Source of the DNA: Ailanthus altissimus
Lineage: Eukaryota > Streptophyta > Magnoliopsida > Sapindales > Simaroubaceae
Direction of reading: 5' to 3'
Assembly (NCBI GenBank): GCA_946807835.1
Contig: OX327705.1
Span: 17,452,501-17,516,500 of the forward strand
Length of the DNA stretch: 64,000 bases
Shown in pieces: positions 32,070 through 42,459 of this stretch. Each line of letters begins with the position of its first letter. The first letter of the stretch is position 1. The notes under the pieces were generated by a model. That model made no database searches. It saw nothing but the letters and a program-made list of their open reading frames with translations, and was not told the origin of the DNA. Made by a program: the position numbers and the translations under genes.

Positions 32070-32258
32070 TGTAAAGAGAATTTATTTCATTGTGAATTGT
32101 AAAGTTGTACAATGAAGCCTTTATATAGGATGTAACCTTATTACATAATAGGAAAGTAACATACATAAGGAAATAATATTTTACATTAATAACATGTATA
32201 TATAGTAGGAGGGTATAAAAGAATTATTCTGGAATAATTCCATAATTATTCCTTAATA
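32070..32258 (-). repeat. 3' LTR of the truncated copia element
   Basis: 189 bp. On the minus strand it starts TATTAAGGAATAATTATGG right after the polypurine tract GAGGGGGGG (32,259-32,267) and ends TTCTCTTTACA. It contains an inverted repeat GGAATAATTCC-like segment near its start. Confidence 0.8.
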
Positions 32259-32289
32259 CCCCCCCTCAAACTCAAGATGACACAGTAAA

Positions 32290-32844
32290 AGCAAGTTTGA
32301 GTTTGGAGACTAGAGCATGAAAACGGCGCGGAAGAAGAGATTTGATAAAAATATCAGCAGGTTGCTCCTCATATGAGATGGAGTGAAGTATGATAGTGCC
32401 TTAAGAAACATGTTGCCGAACAAAGTGACAATCTGTTTTAATATGTTTAGTCCGCTTATGAAACACATCATTGTGGAAAATTTGGATAGTACTTTGATTG
32501 TCACAATAAAGAGGTGTAGCTCAAGTATGAGAAATACTCATATCTTCAAGAAGCCAGCAGAGTTAGACAATTTCTTGGGTAGTATCTGCAAGAGCACGGT
32601 ATTTAGCTTCAGTACTCGAGCGAGCAGCAGCTGTCTGTTTTTTACTTTTCCACGAAAGAAAAGAATTACCTAAGAAAAGAAAAAATTCAGTAGTTGATCT
32701 ACGATCCGTAGGATCACCTGCCCAATCCTCATCAGCATAAGCTCGTAACACAAAAGGAAAGGGAGCCGAAAAATAGAGACCGTGAAAAGTGTACCTTTGA
32801 GATAACGTAAGATATGAAGACCTGCTGCATAATGAGAGGTACAA
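32290..32844 (-). pseudogene. Copia RNase H, lesioned
   Basis: The minus frame 32,844-32,563 reads LRAYADEDWAGDPTDRRSTT, then SFLSWKSKKQTAAARSSTEAKYRAL: standard copia RNase H with D in AYxDxDWAG and E in SSTEAEY. A stop follows QEIV, and two more stops interrupt the C-terminal part (YCDNQSTIQI, TKHIKTDCHFVRQH) down to about 32,290. Confidence 0.85.
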
Positions 32845-33659
32845 GGAGCGGCCATAAACTGACTCACAACATGAACAACATGAGCAATGTCTGGGCGAGT
32901 AACTGTAAGGTAGACCAAACTACCAACCAATTGACAATAAAGGGTAGCATCACTGAAAATAGTACCATCAGAGGATCGGAGTTTGGCATTAGGCTCTAGA
33001 GGAATGGAGGCAGTATTACTGTCTGTCAACCCAGCTTTAGCAAGTAGATCGGATGCATATTTAGCCTGAGAAAGATAATACCCTGTAGAGTCGGATAGTA
33101 CTTCAAGGCCAAGGAAATAACTAAGGTTGCCAAGATCTTTCATCTCAAAGTGTTGTTGAAGAAAGTTCTTGAGAGTGGAAATACCAAAAAAATCATCACC
33201 CATGATAATCATATCATCAACATAGATAAGTAGGAGAATACAACCTTGTGCCATCTTGCGGACAAAAAGAGTTAAGTCATAGGGACTGGACTGAAAACCA
33301 TGCTGAAGAATAGTCCCACTAAACTTTGCAAACCATGAACGAGGAGCTTGTTTAAGACCATACAGAGCACAATGAAGTTTACAGACTTTGCCTGGAGGAT
33401 GTGGATAACTAAGAGGAGGCTTCATATACACTTCTTCAGTGAGATCACCATTGAGGAAAGCATTTTTGACATCCATCTAAACTAATGTCCAACCACGAAC
33501 TGTAGCAACAGCTAATAAACTTCGAACAGAAGTAAGTCTAGTAACTAGGGCAAAAGTTTCTTCATAATCTATGCCATATTCTTGGGTAAAGCCTTTGGCA
33601 ATAAGGCGGGCTTTATAACGCTCAATAGATCCATCAGATTTGGTCTTGATCTTGTACAC
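32670..33659 (-). pseudogene. Copia reverse transcriptase with intact YVDDM
   Basis: From 33,659: YKIKTKSDGSIERYKARLIA, KGFTQEYGIDYEETF, a TAG stop at 33,477-33,479 just before MDVKNAFLNGDLTEEVYM, LYGLKQAPRSWF, and the catalytic LLIYVDDMIIMGDD. A one-base loss near 32,784 shifts the frame after LRYLKGTLF, before RNase H. With one nonsense codon and one frameshift, this copy is close to intact. It would copy element RNA into DNA if repaired by nature. Confidence 0.9.
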
Positions 33660-33731
33660 CCATTTGCATCCAATGGCATTTTTATTAGAAGGAAGAGTAA
33701 CAAAATTCCAAGTATGCGACTTCTTAAGGGC

Positions 33732-34520
33732 CTACAATTCTTCTGTCATTACTTGCTGCCAAACAGGATTAGAACTAGCCTCGGAATATGATTGAGGCTC
33801 ATATAAAGAAAGGGTAGTAGAGAAACAGTGATAATCACGAAGTTTAACAGGAAGTTCTCTTACCCGAGATGAATGTCGAAGAGAGGGTATAGAGGAGGCC
33901 TCAGGAATGTTGAGAGCAGATCCTTCAGACGAGGTAGAAGGCTCAGAAGCAGGCGTCGTTTCAACAAATTCACCTGTATGAAACTCAGAAGAAATATCTC
34001 TAGGTAAAGTATCGGAAAAAAGATCAACAAAATTATCTGTAAAAAATTGTGACATAGGAGGAGACACAGATTTAAAGTTAGATACAGAGAAAAACATCGT
34101 ATGCTCGAGAAAGACTACATGATGAGAAACACGAAGACAGTTAGATATAGGATCCCAACACCTATAACTTTTATGTTCTATCTCGTATTCCAAGAAGCAA
34201 TATAATCGAGTATGTGGCTCGAGTTTAGTATGCTCATGTTTTTGAAGTAGAAAAAAATAAATACAACCAAATACTTTGAGGAATTTGTAATTAGGTAGAG
34301 TTCCATAAAGACGCTCATAAGGTGACTTGTTCTCTATAACAGGAGAAAGAATACGATTAATGGTAAAGACAGCGGTTAAAGCAGTTTCTCCCCAAAAACG
34401 TTCAGGACAAGAGGAAGAGATAAGAAGAGCACGAGTAGCACGAGAAGGAATACGATTAGGCTTAGATTTTCCACTTTTGGGCTTGTCTACAATCAATGCC
34501 ATGCAAGGATCACCTTTCAA
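33732..34520 (-). pseudogene. Copia integrase C-terminus and linker
   Basis: A 262-codon frame: TRALLISSSCPERFWGETAL, then INRILSPVIENKSPYERLYG, LPNYKFLKVFGC, RLYCFLEYEIEHKSYRCWDP, then a low-complexity Ser/Thr-rich linker ending in RHSSRVRELPVKLRDYHCF, the usual bridge to reverse transcriptase. The integrase core with the catalytic triad is not present because of the 5' truncation. Confidence 0.85.
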
Positions 34521-34530
34521 GATGTGTACA

Positions 34531-34777
34531 TAGCTATGTTAAGGAAGTGGCACCACATCAAGCTACCTCAAAAATTCCATATCAACAATAACATCAATGT
34601 CATCAAGAGGTGCTACTAAAAAATTCACCTTATCGTGCTAAGTCTTTAAGTACATCTCTACTCTACAAACTATATCATTTTTAATTCTTAAATTTTCTTG
34701 AATTTTCCTTCTAATAATCTATTAGCACCTTTGCCATAGTAAAGGCGTTGGATATGTCTATCACCTCATAATGAGTG
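34531..34777. other. Junction sequence, unassigned
   Basis: Unrecognised sequence between the truncated copia element and the gypsy LTR-like region. Confidence 0.3.
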
Positions 34778-36290
34778 TGATTTAATCAAATATTTTAGCC
34801 CTATTCTAACTTAGATGTTTTTCCATTTTCAAGTAATTTCATTCTATTAATGCATTCAAGTGTTAGTTTTGTAGGATAAATCATGTAAAGGATTAATGCT
34901 TAAGGAAATAGAGTAAAAGCATCGAAATTGGAGCCAAAGAGTGATAATTCTAAAGTGAAATGCAAAAAAATGATGAATGCCATATTATTCTCCTCTGCAA
35001 TACACCAACGTTCATGACTAAGAATGAACACCTCAGTGATCTAAATCACAATGCCCCATTGTTCATGCAAGAAGCTAATGTCGGGGCGTGAGCATTGTAA
35101 ATGCTATGGTGTGAAATCTGTGAAAGTAAATGCTTTTATATTCCATTAGTATCATGGTTGCGTAAAGAATACCCTAGCGTTGAAGATAGTAAATGTCGTG
35201 GCGTTAGTACAATAAAGTTTAAGAATACGCTAACATTCTAGAGAAAACACTACGACGTTACAGTTATCACTGGTACTATAAAAGCTTAAGTTTTGAAGAC
35301 TCTGGGAGTTTTTGATAGTTCAGTTTTATTTCTCCTTTAAGTTAGATTGTTTCAAAGCAAAAAAAATATCATTTTTAATGCCAAACACAGCAAACAACAG
35401 TTAGAATCACTTGGAGGGAAGAATCATCCAAAGACAACACAATATAAGAGTTGTGGGCTACAAGGAAGATCATTCAACCAAGACTAAGGGCTGATTAGGA
35501 TCCTTATCATTTGTACTTTATGTAGTGTGAGATTAGTTGTACTGTGATTTTTATTGTTTGTAGTTATTTTTATTCCATTATGTTGAACTAAACTTATTGT
35601 TTATGATTATAATTTTGAACCTAATATGTGGTTTTGAATGTTTTTATCTTTGAGTGTCACGAACTTAGTTTGTTATTCAGTTTATCTGTTCTTAATGCTT
35701 TCAAATAACCTGACCAGTTGTCGAATGATGTTTGGTACATTAAGATAAGCTTGAAAAAGGCATTTTAGTGTAAAGTCTAGGATAAATTGATGTATGATTA
35801 CAACGTAGTAGTTGTGAGTTTTATATTATGATAGAAATATACCTAATTGGGATGCATGATTAATACAACTTATACTTAATGAATCTTGGCTTAATCACAT
35901 TACCATAGGGATATAAGTAATGGGTGAGCTAAGGTATAATCGCTTGACTATCAAAAGAGGCTTGAAATGAGTGTTGTGACTATAATCAAACTAAGGGATT
36001 GGTATTTAGGATAATATGATTAATAAAACATATTAGGGGATAACTATAGTTCTAGATATTTTCATCCATTGATTTAATAGTCTTTTTGCTTATGTATTTA
36101 AGGTTGATTAGTTAGTATTAGTTTTAATTTTTATTTACAATTCAATGAATCAATTATCTAGATAAATGCAAGAGGGTCTACTTTATTAATTGGTTCAAAA
36201 CTGCATATACTCATCATATATTACTTGTCACAATAGCGTGTGCTTGTGCTCAGTAATTATTTGACAAGTTTTCAACACTGTTGCCAAAAG
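34778..36290 (+). repeat. Gypsy 5' LTR-like region ending at a decayed primer-binding site
   Basis: Starts near TGATTTAATCAAATATTTTAG and ends with GTGTGCTTGTGCTCAG and GTTTTCAACACTGTTGCC (about 36,239-36,287). These correspond to the CCGTGCACTTGC...TTTTGGCGCCGTTGCC end of Athila/Tat LTRs and the adjoining primer site. It contains a block of GC-rich phrases (34,990-35,270). The left boundary is approximate. Confidence 0.5.
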
Positions 36291-36420
36291 GATTAGGCTA
36301 TGCGACTAGATGATGCACTTTGGGCCTATCGTATAGCCTTTAAAACACCTATTAGGATGTCCCCATATCAGTTAGTTTTTGGAAAGGAATGTCATCTATC
36401 GCATCAAATACATGAGGTAT
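36291..36420 (+). pseudogene. Gypsy integrase fragment joined directly to the LTR
   Basis: Reads [20 protein letters not shown] then [18 protein letters not shown], the conserved end of the gypsy integrase core. It sits immediately after the primer-site region, so gag, protease and most of pol have been deleted between. It stops where the 36,424-38,917 repeat begins. Confidence 0.8.
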
Positions 36421-36423
36421 TGG

Positions 36424-38917
36424 TGTTTATATAATATACATACGCATCATATACGTATACGCATCAAATATGCAGCGAAAGTGTTAAAATATATTATGAA
36501 TACATTTAAATATATTTTAATAATATTAAAACAAAATTGAGAATAAATCATCTTTGAAGCTTTGGATTATATGAATCGGAATCTGCCTGAAGTGAGGCTT
36601 GTAGGCAGTTTCAGTGATCAATTTAGTAGGCTTTATCAGCTAGACAGCTGCTTGAAATTCAACATCTTAGTTTAACTCTTTAAACCCTAAATTAAAATTT
36701 AATCTAATCTTTAACCCTTGAATAAATAATATACTACAAGCAATGAATATTTTGTTCTAAATCAATACTTGAATAACAAAATATTTCTATCTTTGCTTCT
36801 ATACTGGCCTACTATTGTAAAGAAAATAAAGATGAAAATAGGTTTTGTTTATTTTATTTCTAACATTTAGAAGTAAAACAAAATTGTGACTTCTCTTTCT
36901 CATTTTTTCATCTCTCTTGCCGGCCACACACATATATATTATATATATGTTATAAATTACTTTTGACTATTATAATATTTGTTTCAATTAACCATAGTTA
37001 ATTTAACCAAACCAAAATTAATAATTAACTTAAGTATAGTTAACTAAACGTAACTCTTAAGTTTAGTTAGATATTTAGGTTAACTTAATCCTAGTTAACA
37101 TTTAACCTAGGTTAGGTTTAGAATTATTTAAATATTAAATAATCTAAATATCCAATTAACCTAACCTAATGGTCAACTATCAACCATTGTTAAGTTAATA
37201 ATTTACTTAACAATTGAATAAATAAATATTTAATGATTTAACAAATAAATAATTAATAAAGAAATATTAACTTTAAGTCCTTATTTAACCCAAAGTAGGT
37301 CCCACTAACCCACATTTGAGTTAACTAAACTGAAGGCTCATTATGCACCACGTGTCACCATTTAATCGGTCAATAACAATTATTAACTAATTAATGTATT
37401 CAACACTTAAGTATGGACATACGCGCATACCTAGGGTTCTTTAAACAAATATTCACTTTTGTTGGATTTTACTAGATTAAACTATTCAATCTAGTACGTT
37501 ATCCTAGTAAACGAGTATATTTCATATTGTGGGACTCCTTAGGTCTATGCCCGATTCGTCAATGAAACTATTCTATGAGTCCGTGATCAATGCTCTACGC
37601 ACACGTTATGGATGTTACAAATCAGCACATTAGATCATACAAGTTGAGGTTAGAACACATACATATAATCCTTCTGTCTCTTATACCCTGGATGAGCGGG
37701 GATATAAATTAGTGCCATCAAATTTCCATGTGCTCATCTATGATTTTATCTTCAGATTTGTATCTTGATGAATAATATAAACAAACACTTTTATTATATT
37801 ATTCAACCCTATGAAAAATTCCTTTTCTAAGTTTATTGCTCATGGTCGTAAGACTTTTTGAGAAAATCTCGAAGCATCAGATATACAACCCACCTATATG
37901 AGCTGACGGATCTCGTATCTATGTACACCAAATCAAACCCAGCGACATGCAGTGGTTAGACCATAAAAGGTCTCTGACATCTGTGGAATTAAAGTATAGT
38001 GGATTACCCTTAAGTCTATTGTAGTGCTCAAGTCAAAGGACCACATATACTACTCAACTCTAGAGGATCTACATTAACGGTTTCATAGGATATCTATTAG
38101 GATCCTTATGAGTCTGTCTAGTATTTAGTCCTAACTGAATACCCGTATGCCTAAACAAGCTATAAGCTCATAGTCAGCTAAAAACAACCATTTGTACCAT
38201 AGAGATATAGACATACACTGATTTATATGAAAGGAATTCATCAATAGACCTACGTTGGTAAAAATAGATCAGGAACACAATATTTAAGAACACACTTGTA
38301 TGATGACATTTTCTAACACCTATTGCAACTCTTTACAACTATATCATTACTAATGTACCCTCAGGTCTTTGTCCCATTATAGGTAAAGTTCTAACTCTTT
38401 AGATCTCGCTGACTTTTATAACCGTTAACTTTTAGCAGTGCTAATTGTTAGCATTTATAACTCTTAACTTTACTAACTCTTAGCACTGATCTAAACTCCT
38501 TTAGATCAGATCTAAACTCTTTCAGATCATACAGTGTTCGTAATGTGACAAATATCATTACTAGTTAATAAAGAGTATTAATAATTTAATAAAATATACA
38601 TTGTATAAATATTATGTATTCATACAAATAGGGATGACACGTATTCATCCAACTCTTTAGATCTCGCTGACTTTTATAACCGCTAACTTTTAGCAGTGCT
38701 AATTGTTAGCATTTATAACTCTTAACTTTACTAACTCTTAGCACTGATCTAAACTCCTTTAGATCTGATCTAAACTCTTTCAGATCATACAGCGTTCGTA
38801 ATGTGACAAACATCATTACTATTTAATAAAGAGTATTAATAATTTAATAAAATATACATTGTATAAATATTATGTATTCATACAAATAGAGATGACACGT
38901 AAGAACATACCCCAACA
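36424..38917 (-). repeat. LTR-like repeat of 2.5 kb (family also at 61.4-63.5 kb)
   Basis: On the minus strand it starts TGTTGGGGTATG (38,917) and ends ATATAAACA (36,424), with no protein-coding interior, so it is probably a solo LTR. The same sequence in inverted orientation is at about 61,430-63,560. Shared phrases include CTGATGCTTCGAGATT, CTGTATGATCTGAA or TTGTATGATCTGAA, and AGAGTTTAGAT. It sits between two gypsy integrase fragments. It contains an internal 258-bp tandem duplication. Confidence 0.6.
38393..38901. repeat. 258-bp tandem duplication inside the LTR-like repeat
   Basis: Copy 1 (38,393-38,650) and copy 2 (38,651-38,901) both begin AACTCTTTAGATCTCGCTGA and run to ATGACACGTA. 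They differ at only a handful of positions, so this duplication is young. Each copy has paired GATCTAAACT...AGATC stems. Confidence 0.85.
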
Positions 38918-39420
38918 CCCATATTAGTTATTTTTTTGGGAAAGCATGTCATCTATCGATTGAACTCGAGCAAAAGGCCTATTAGGCCATCAAAGCCCTC
39001 ATCTTTAATCTTCAAACCACTAGTGAGAAATAAATGTTGCAACTTAATGAATAGGATGAGTTTCGAATCCAAACATATGAGAATGCCAAGATATATACGG
39101 AGAAGACCAAGAGATGGCATAATAGTAAAATTGCCCATAAAGAGATCAAACTTGGACAGCAAGTGCTATTGTTTAACTCTCGGTTAAAGCTTTTATGGAT
39201 TAAGCTCAAGTCAATATGGTTTAAACCATTTAGAGTCACCAAGGTATTTCCTCATAAATCCATTGAGGTTTCGGATAAAGAGAGTAAACAGTTGTTAAAG
39301 GTGAATGGAAAAAGGCTAAAACATTATTGCGAGGACGAGATAGACTGTCAAAATGTATCCCTTGAGTCCCTAGAATATAGATGTCAGTCAATGACAGTGT
39401 GTAAAAGTATGAACAAGGAG
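38918..39420 (+). pseudogene. Gypsy integrase C-terminal fragment
   Basis: Starts within PYxLxxFGKACHLSIELEQKAY (one stop where Trp follows) and continues through LQLNEMDEF, YENAKIYTEKTKRWHNSKI, LGQQVLLFNSRLKL and PFRVTKVFPHKSIEV to LLKVNGKRLKHY. This is the standard end of a plant gypsy polyprotein. It is largely open from 39,163 on. It overlaps in content the fragment at 36,291-36,420 by about 60 bp but differs in sequence. Confidence 0.8.
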
Positions 39421-39909
39421 AAAATCGAGCCAACGCTCTAGTGTTCAGCTTTCCAACACCCCAGTATCAAAGCCAAAGATCCCAACACTAGGGTGTCACA
39501 ACTCAGTGTTGTGACGTCTATTTCACAAGCTCCCAATGCTGGAGCGGTCTGAAAAATCAATGCCCCATCATCAAAACCAGAGGTTTTAACGCTCGAGCGT
39601 CATTAGTCAGTGCTCCCGCATCACATTTAATGGCATCAATGTTAGGGCATCAATGTTTTAGCACTCTCGCATCCATACAATTAACACAGGGGCATCACGG
39701 AGTGCAACACTCCTGCGTCAAAACCCAAGGGCCCAACACCGCTGCGTTGCCACTCAACGCCACAACCATCAAATTTTCACTTGGGAAGGCCAACAGTCCA
39801 GCCTTCAATGTCCATGCGTTGGTAGTGTTGCAATTAAAAATGTTGCAGCGTTTGTCAACTTCAAATTTGAACCACCAAAATAGCCAATGCCCTTGCATTA
39901 TATATGTCT
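39421..39909 (+). repeat. Gypsy 3' region rich in quasi-repeated GC phrases
   Basis: Non-coding, with many phrases such as CAACACTCCTGCGTCAAA, CAACACCGCTGCGTTG and AACGCTCGAGCGTC spaced irregularly every 20-40 bp. It follows the integrase end, so it is the untranslated 3' region of that element. Confidence 0.55.
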
Positions 39910-40751
39910 TATAAAGTGATTAATCTAGTTTAATTAAAGATTAAGTATGATTTCAATTTATAATGCACCAAATAAAGAGAAATTATGAGTCGACAGGTTA
40001 AGTTATTTTTCATAAAAAAAATATAGCAATTAAACTAGTCCTAATTTGAATAAAACAATAATTGTAATTAATTCACAATGCGCTATGTCTTACATAACCC
40101 GTTTTTAGGGTTTATGAGTCGATAGGTTAAGTTACCTAATTCAAACAGGTTTTATTTTGAGTTGAAATTTATTTAAATAATTAATTTGGGCTTACTTCTA
40201 AAATGGATTACAAATTCAAAAAAAAAAAAAAGAATAATGGTGCAAATTGATTGAGTCCTTTTGATAATAAGCCCAATAAGTATAATAACATCCAAATCTT
40301 TTATAATTTATGATTTTTCAATGACATAATTTATTTATTTGTATCAGTCTCTCACCCCTAATGAAATGATCGAGATACCCTTTAATATTTAGTCATAACT
40401 ATGTCATAATTCAATATTGTAAGGGTAGTCTTTTCATTTGAATAAGAACCATGGCGGCATGGACTGCTATTTCCTTATTTAAGTAAAAAAACTCAGGGAC
40501 TTAGATGTTATTATCCCATAAAATCAGCATGTGTATAAACCCTGAACCCCCAAACACATGCCTACGAATTGAGAAAAGCAAGAACCAAAGCAAGAATATT
40601 AATTATATAACTCATAAAGGAGAAGATTGTCAAGATGGATTATCCAAAGACAGAAACTAACTCAAATCCTCAGGTTTCGAAAAGGAATAATTCTCTTTTA
40701 AAGTGCAAAGAAACCTCAAGCAAACCTCCTTAGAGCAAATTTTTTAACACA

Positions 40752-40758
40752 TATAAAA
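40752..40758 (+). promoter_or_regulatory. TATA box of HSP20-like gene 1
   Basis: TATAAAA, 92 bp upstream of the ATG, within ACACATATAAAAGCGAC. Confidence 0.65.
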
Positions 40759-40843
40759 GCGACTCAGGAAATAGAGAGACATCATTCAGTGAGAATTACA
40801 CAAAATCATCCTTCAGAAAACAAACAAATTAAGCTAGTCACAA

Positions 40844-41517
40844 ATGGAAAGCAAGCAATATAATTTCGAGGAGATCGAACCCTTCTGCAAATGGCGGAAA
40901 GAGGAAGAACAAGATGTTCTTGAAGTCCAGCTCGAAGGTATATCTTAATATTACAAATATTAATACATTTGCAAAAAATGAAGACATTCTTTCTCTCTCT
41001 CTCTCTTTATTAATTTAACATTTTTTATTATATTGTTGTAGGTTTCAAGAAAGATCAACTGAAGGTCCAAATCAACAACCTTGGTATCCTAACAATTAGC
41101 GGGGAATGTTCTCTTGATGAAAATCGGCGGGTTCGTTTTCGCAAAGAGATCACTGTTTCTAAGGACTGCAAAAGAGATGAAATTCGTGCAAAGTTTTCAG
41201 GAGGGGTTCTTTACTTAACAATGCCAAAGAGAACAATTCTGCCGGTTGCCACACAAACTCAGCCTACAACAGCTCAAGAACAAAATCAAGAAAATGGGAA
41301 ACAAAAGCGAAGTATTAATCAAGATAAACAGACTACTGATAAGACTGCCGCTGCTGCCACACAACGCATATCTGGGCTAAAGTGTGCAGTTCCAAAGGTT
41401 GAAATGCTGGGAAAGACGGCTCTGAAACTTGGGGCATTGGCTGCTGTGGTTGTGGCGGTGGCTATTGGGGCATATGTTGCTTACAAATATCGAAGGGCTT
41501 TCCATGTTGATGAGTGA
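40844..41517 (+). CDS. RTM2-like HSP20 protein with C-terminal membrane helix, copy 1
   Basis: Two exons: 40,844-40,937 and 41,042-41,517, with a GT-AG intron of 104 bp, giving 189 residues. The start is the first ATG after the TATA box (MESKQYNFEEIEPFCKWRKE). Residues ~15-95 form an alpha-crystallin/HSP20 domain (DVLEVQLEGFKKDQLKVQI, GILTISGE, KFSGGVLYLTMPK). A Gln/Lys/Thr-rich linker follows, then a membrane helix (ALAAVVVAVAIGAYVAY) and a short charged tail. HSP20 domain plus C-terminal anchor is the architecture of plant RESTRICTED TEV MOVEMENT 2-like proteins; the Arabidopsis founder limits long-distance potyvirus movement in phloem. Virus restriction by this copy is not shown. No lesions. 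A second copy lies 4.3 kb downstream. Confidence 0.85.
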
Positions 41518-42459
41518 TTGTAACTGTTGTTGTGTATTCAATTTGCCAACCTCACACTCGTTCGAAACATTTTAATTGTTGATGACTCTGTATTGAAATG
41601 AACTACATTTTCTACATTGCGATTTTGTCATTTGGGTTTGCTTGCTTCCTGTCATTAAGTGCTGCTCACGATTTTTCACAACCTTAATTAACGAAGGAGA
41701 AATAAAAGCGAAATTTTAGAATATATTAAATCTTAAAATTTGAAGTGGTTAGTAATTCATAATCTGTTTTTAGGCAAGGAAATTGCTGCAATTTCTGCTC
41801 TTTCAAACTAAAAAAATCTTTTTCGAAAGAATGAAAAATAAACGAAATTCTCCTTAGGATTAGCAACAAATTTTTTTTTAAAAAAAAGCTTTTAGAAAAT
41901 GAAATTATTACAATAAAAAATTCGGGAATAATGAATATAATCGATGATCAGCCAAATTATACTCCATAAAAAATATATAGGCGTTCGTAAGAAAACAATT
42001 TCCATATAGGAAAATAAAATAAATCGTACTGTGATATATTCTCAAGGAGATATGTACTGTACTTATAGCTAAGGGACAGTTTTTATTATCTTCTTTTAAT
42101 TAATAAATGTAATAATGATATTTAAATAATTAAAATTGATGTTATAAATCACAATTTCTCTTTAATTACAATATCAATTATAATTTATCGTTTTTTTTTT
42201 GCTTCTTATGACGTGTTTTAAGACATGCAAACGCAACCATTTCTTTTTCATAGAGGGCAAAATGGCTCAGCTTCCTTTGGGAATAAATTGAAACAAATAT
42301 AAAATGATCCACACTTATATTGTTTTTATAATTTTCAATAAAAGACAATATTATGAAAGACAAAACATGCTGCATAATAAAATTGCAAAGAATATTATTA
42401 TGACAGCAGAAATTTTATTTTTGGGTGATAAATACAAAAATTAATTACTTATTAGTATT
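41518..42459. other. 3' flank of gene 1
   Basis: AT-rich untranslated and intergenic sequence, alignable with 45,838-46,080 and 49,320-50,220 in unit 2. No gene. Confidence 0.5.

Larger units (their letters stand above)
32070..34530 (-). mobile_element. Truncated but well-preserved Ty1-copia element
   Basis: The minus strand carries the integrase C-terminus, reverse transcriptase, RNase H, polypurine tract and 3' LTR in order. The 5' LTR, gag, protease and integrase core are missing. It is the same family as 13,895-20,169 but with far fewer lesions. At its 5' side the expected integrase sequence before TRALLISSSCPERFWG is replaced by an unrelated segment (DKPKSGKSKPNRIPS), so the truncation is a junction with other DNA at about 34,430-34,480. 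Confidence 0.85.

Noticed and set aside
32383..32673. 96-codon plus-strand frame
   Set aside because: It lies antisense to the copia RNase H; its counterpart is seen at 19,585-19,857 minus, opposite the other copia copy. It is a shadow frame.
36418..38325. TATTG on both sides of 36,423-38,320, suggesting a 1.9-kb insertion with a 5-bp target duplication
   Set aside because: The inverted copy at 61.4-63.5 kb continues without a break across the right TATTG position, so the sequence to 38,917 belongs to the same repeat and the match is chance.
39630..39914. 94-codon plus-strand frame
   Set aside because: It runs through the quasi-repeated GC phrases after the gypsy integrase; its translation reflects the repeats.
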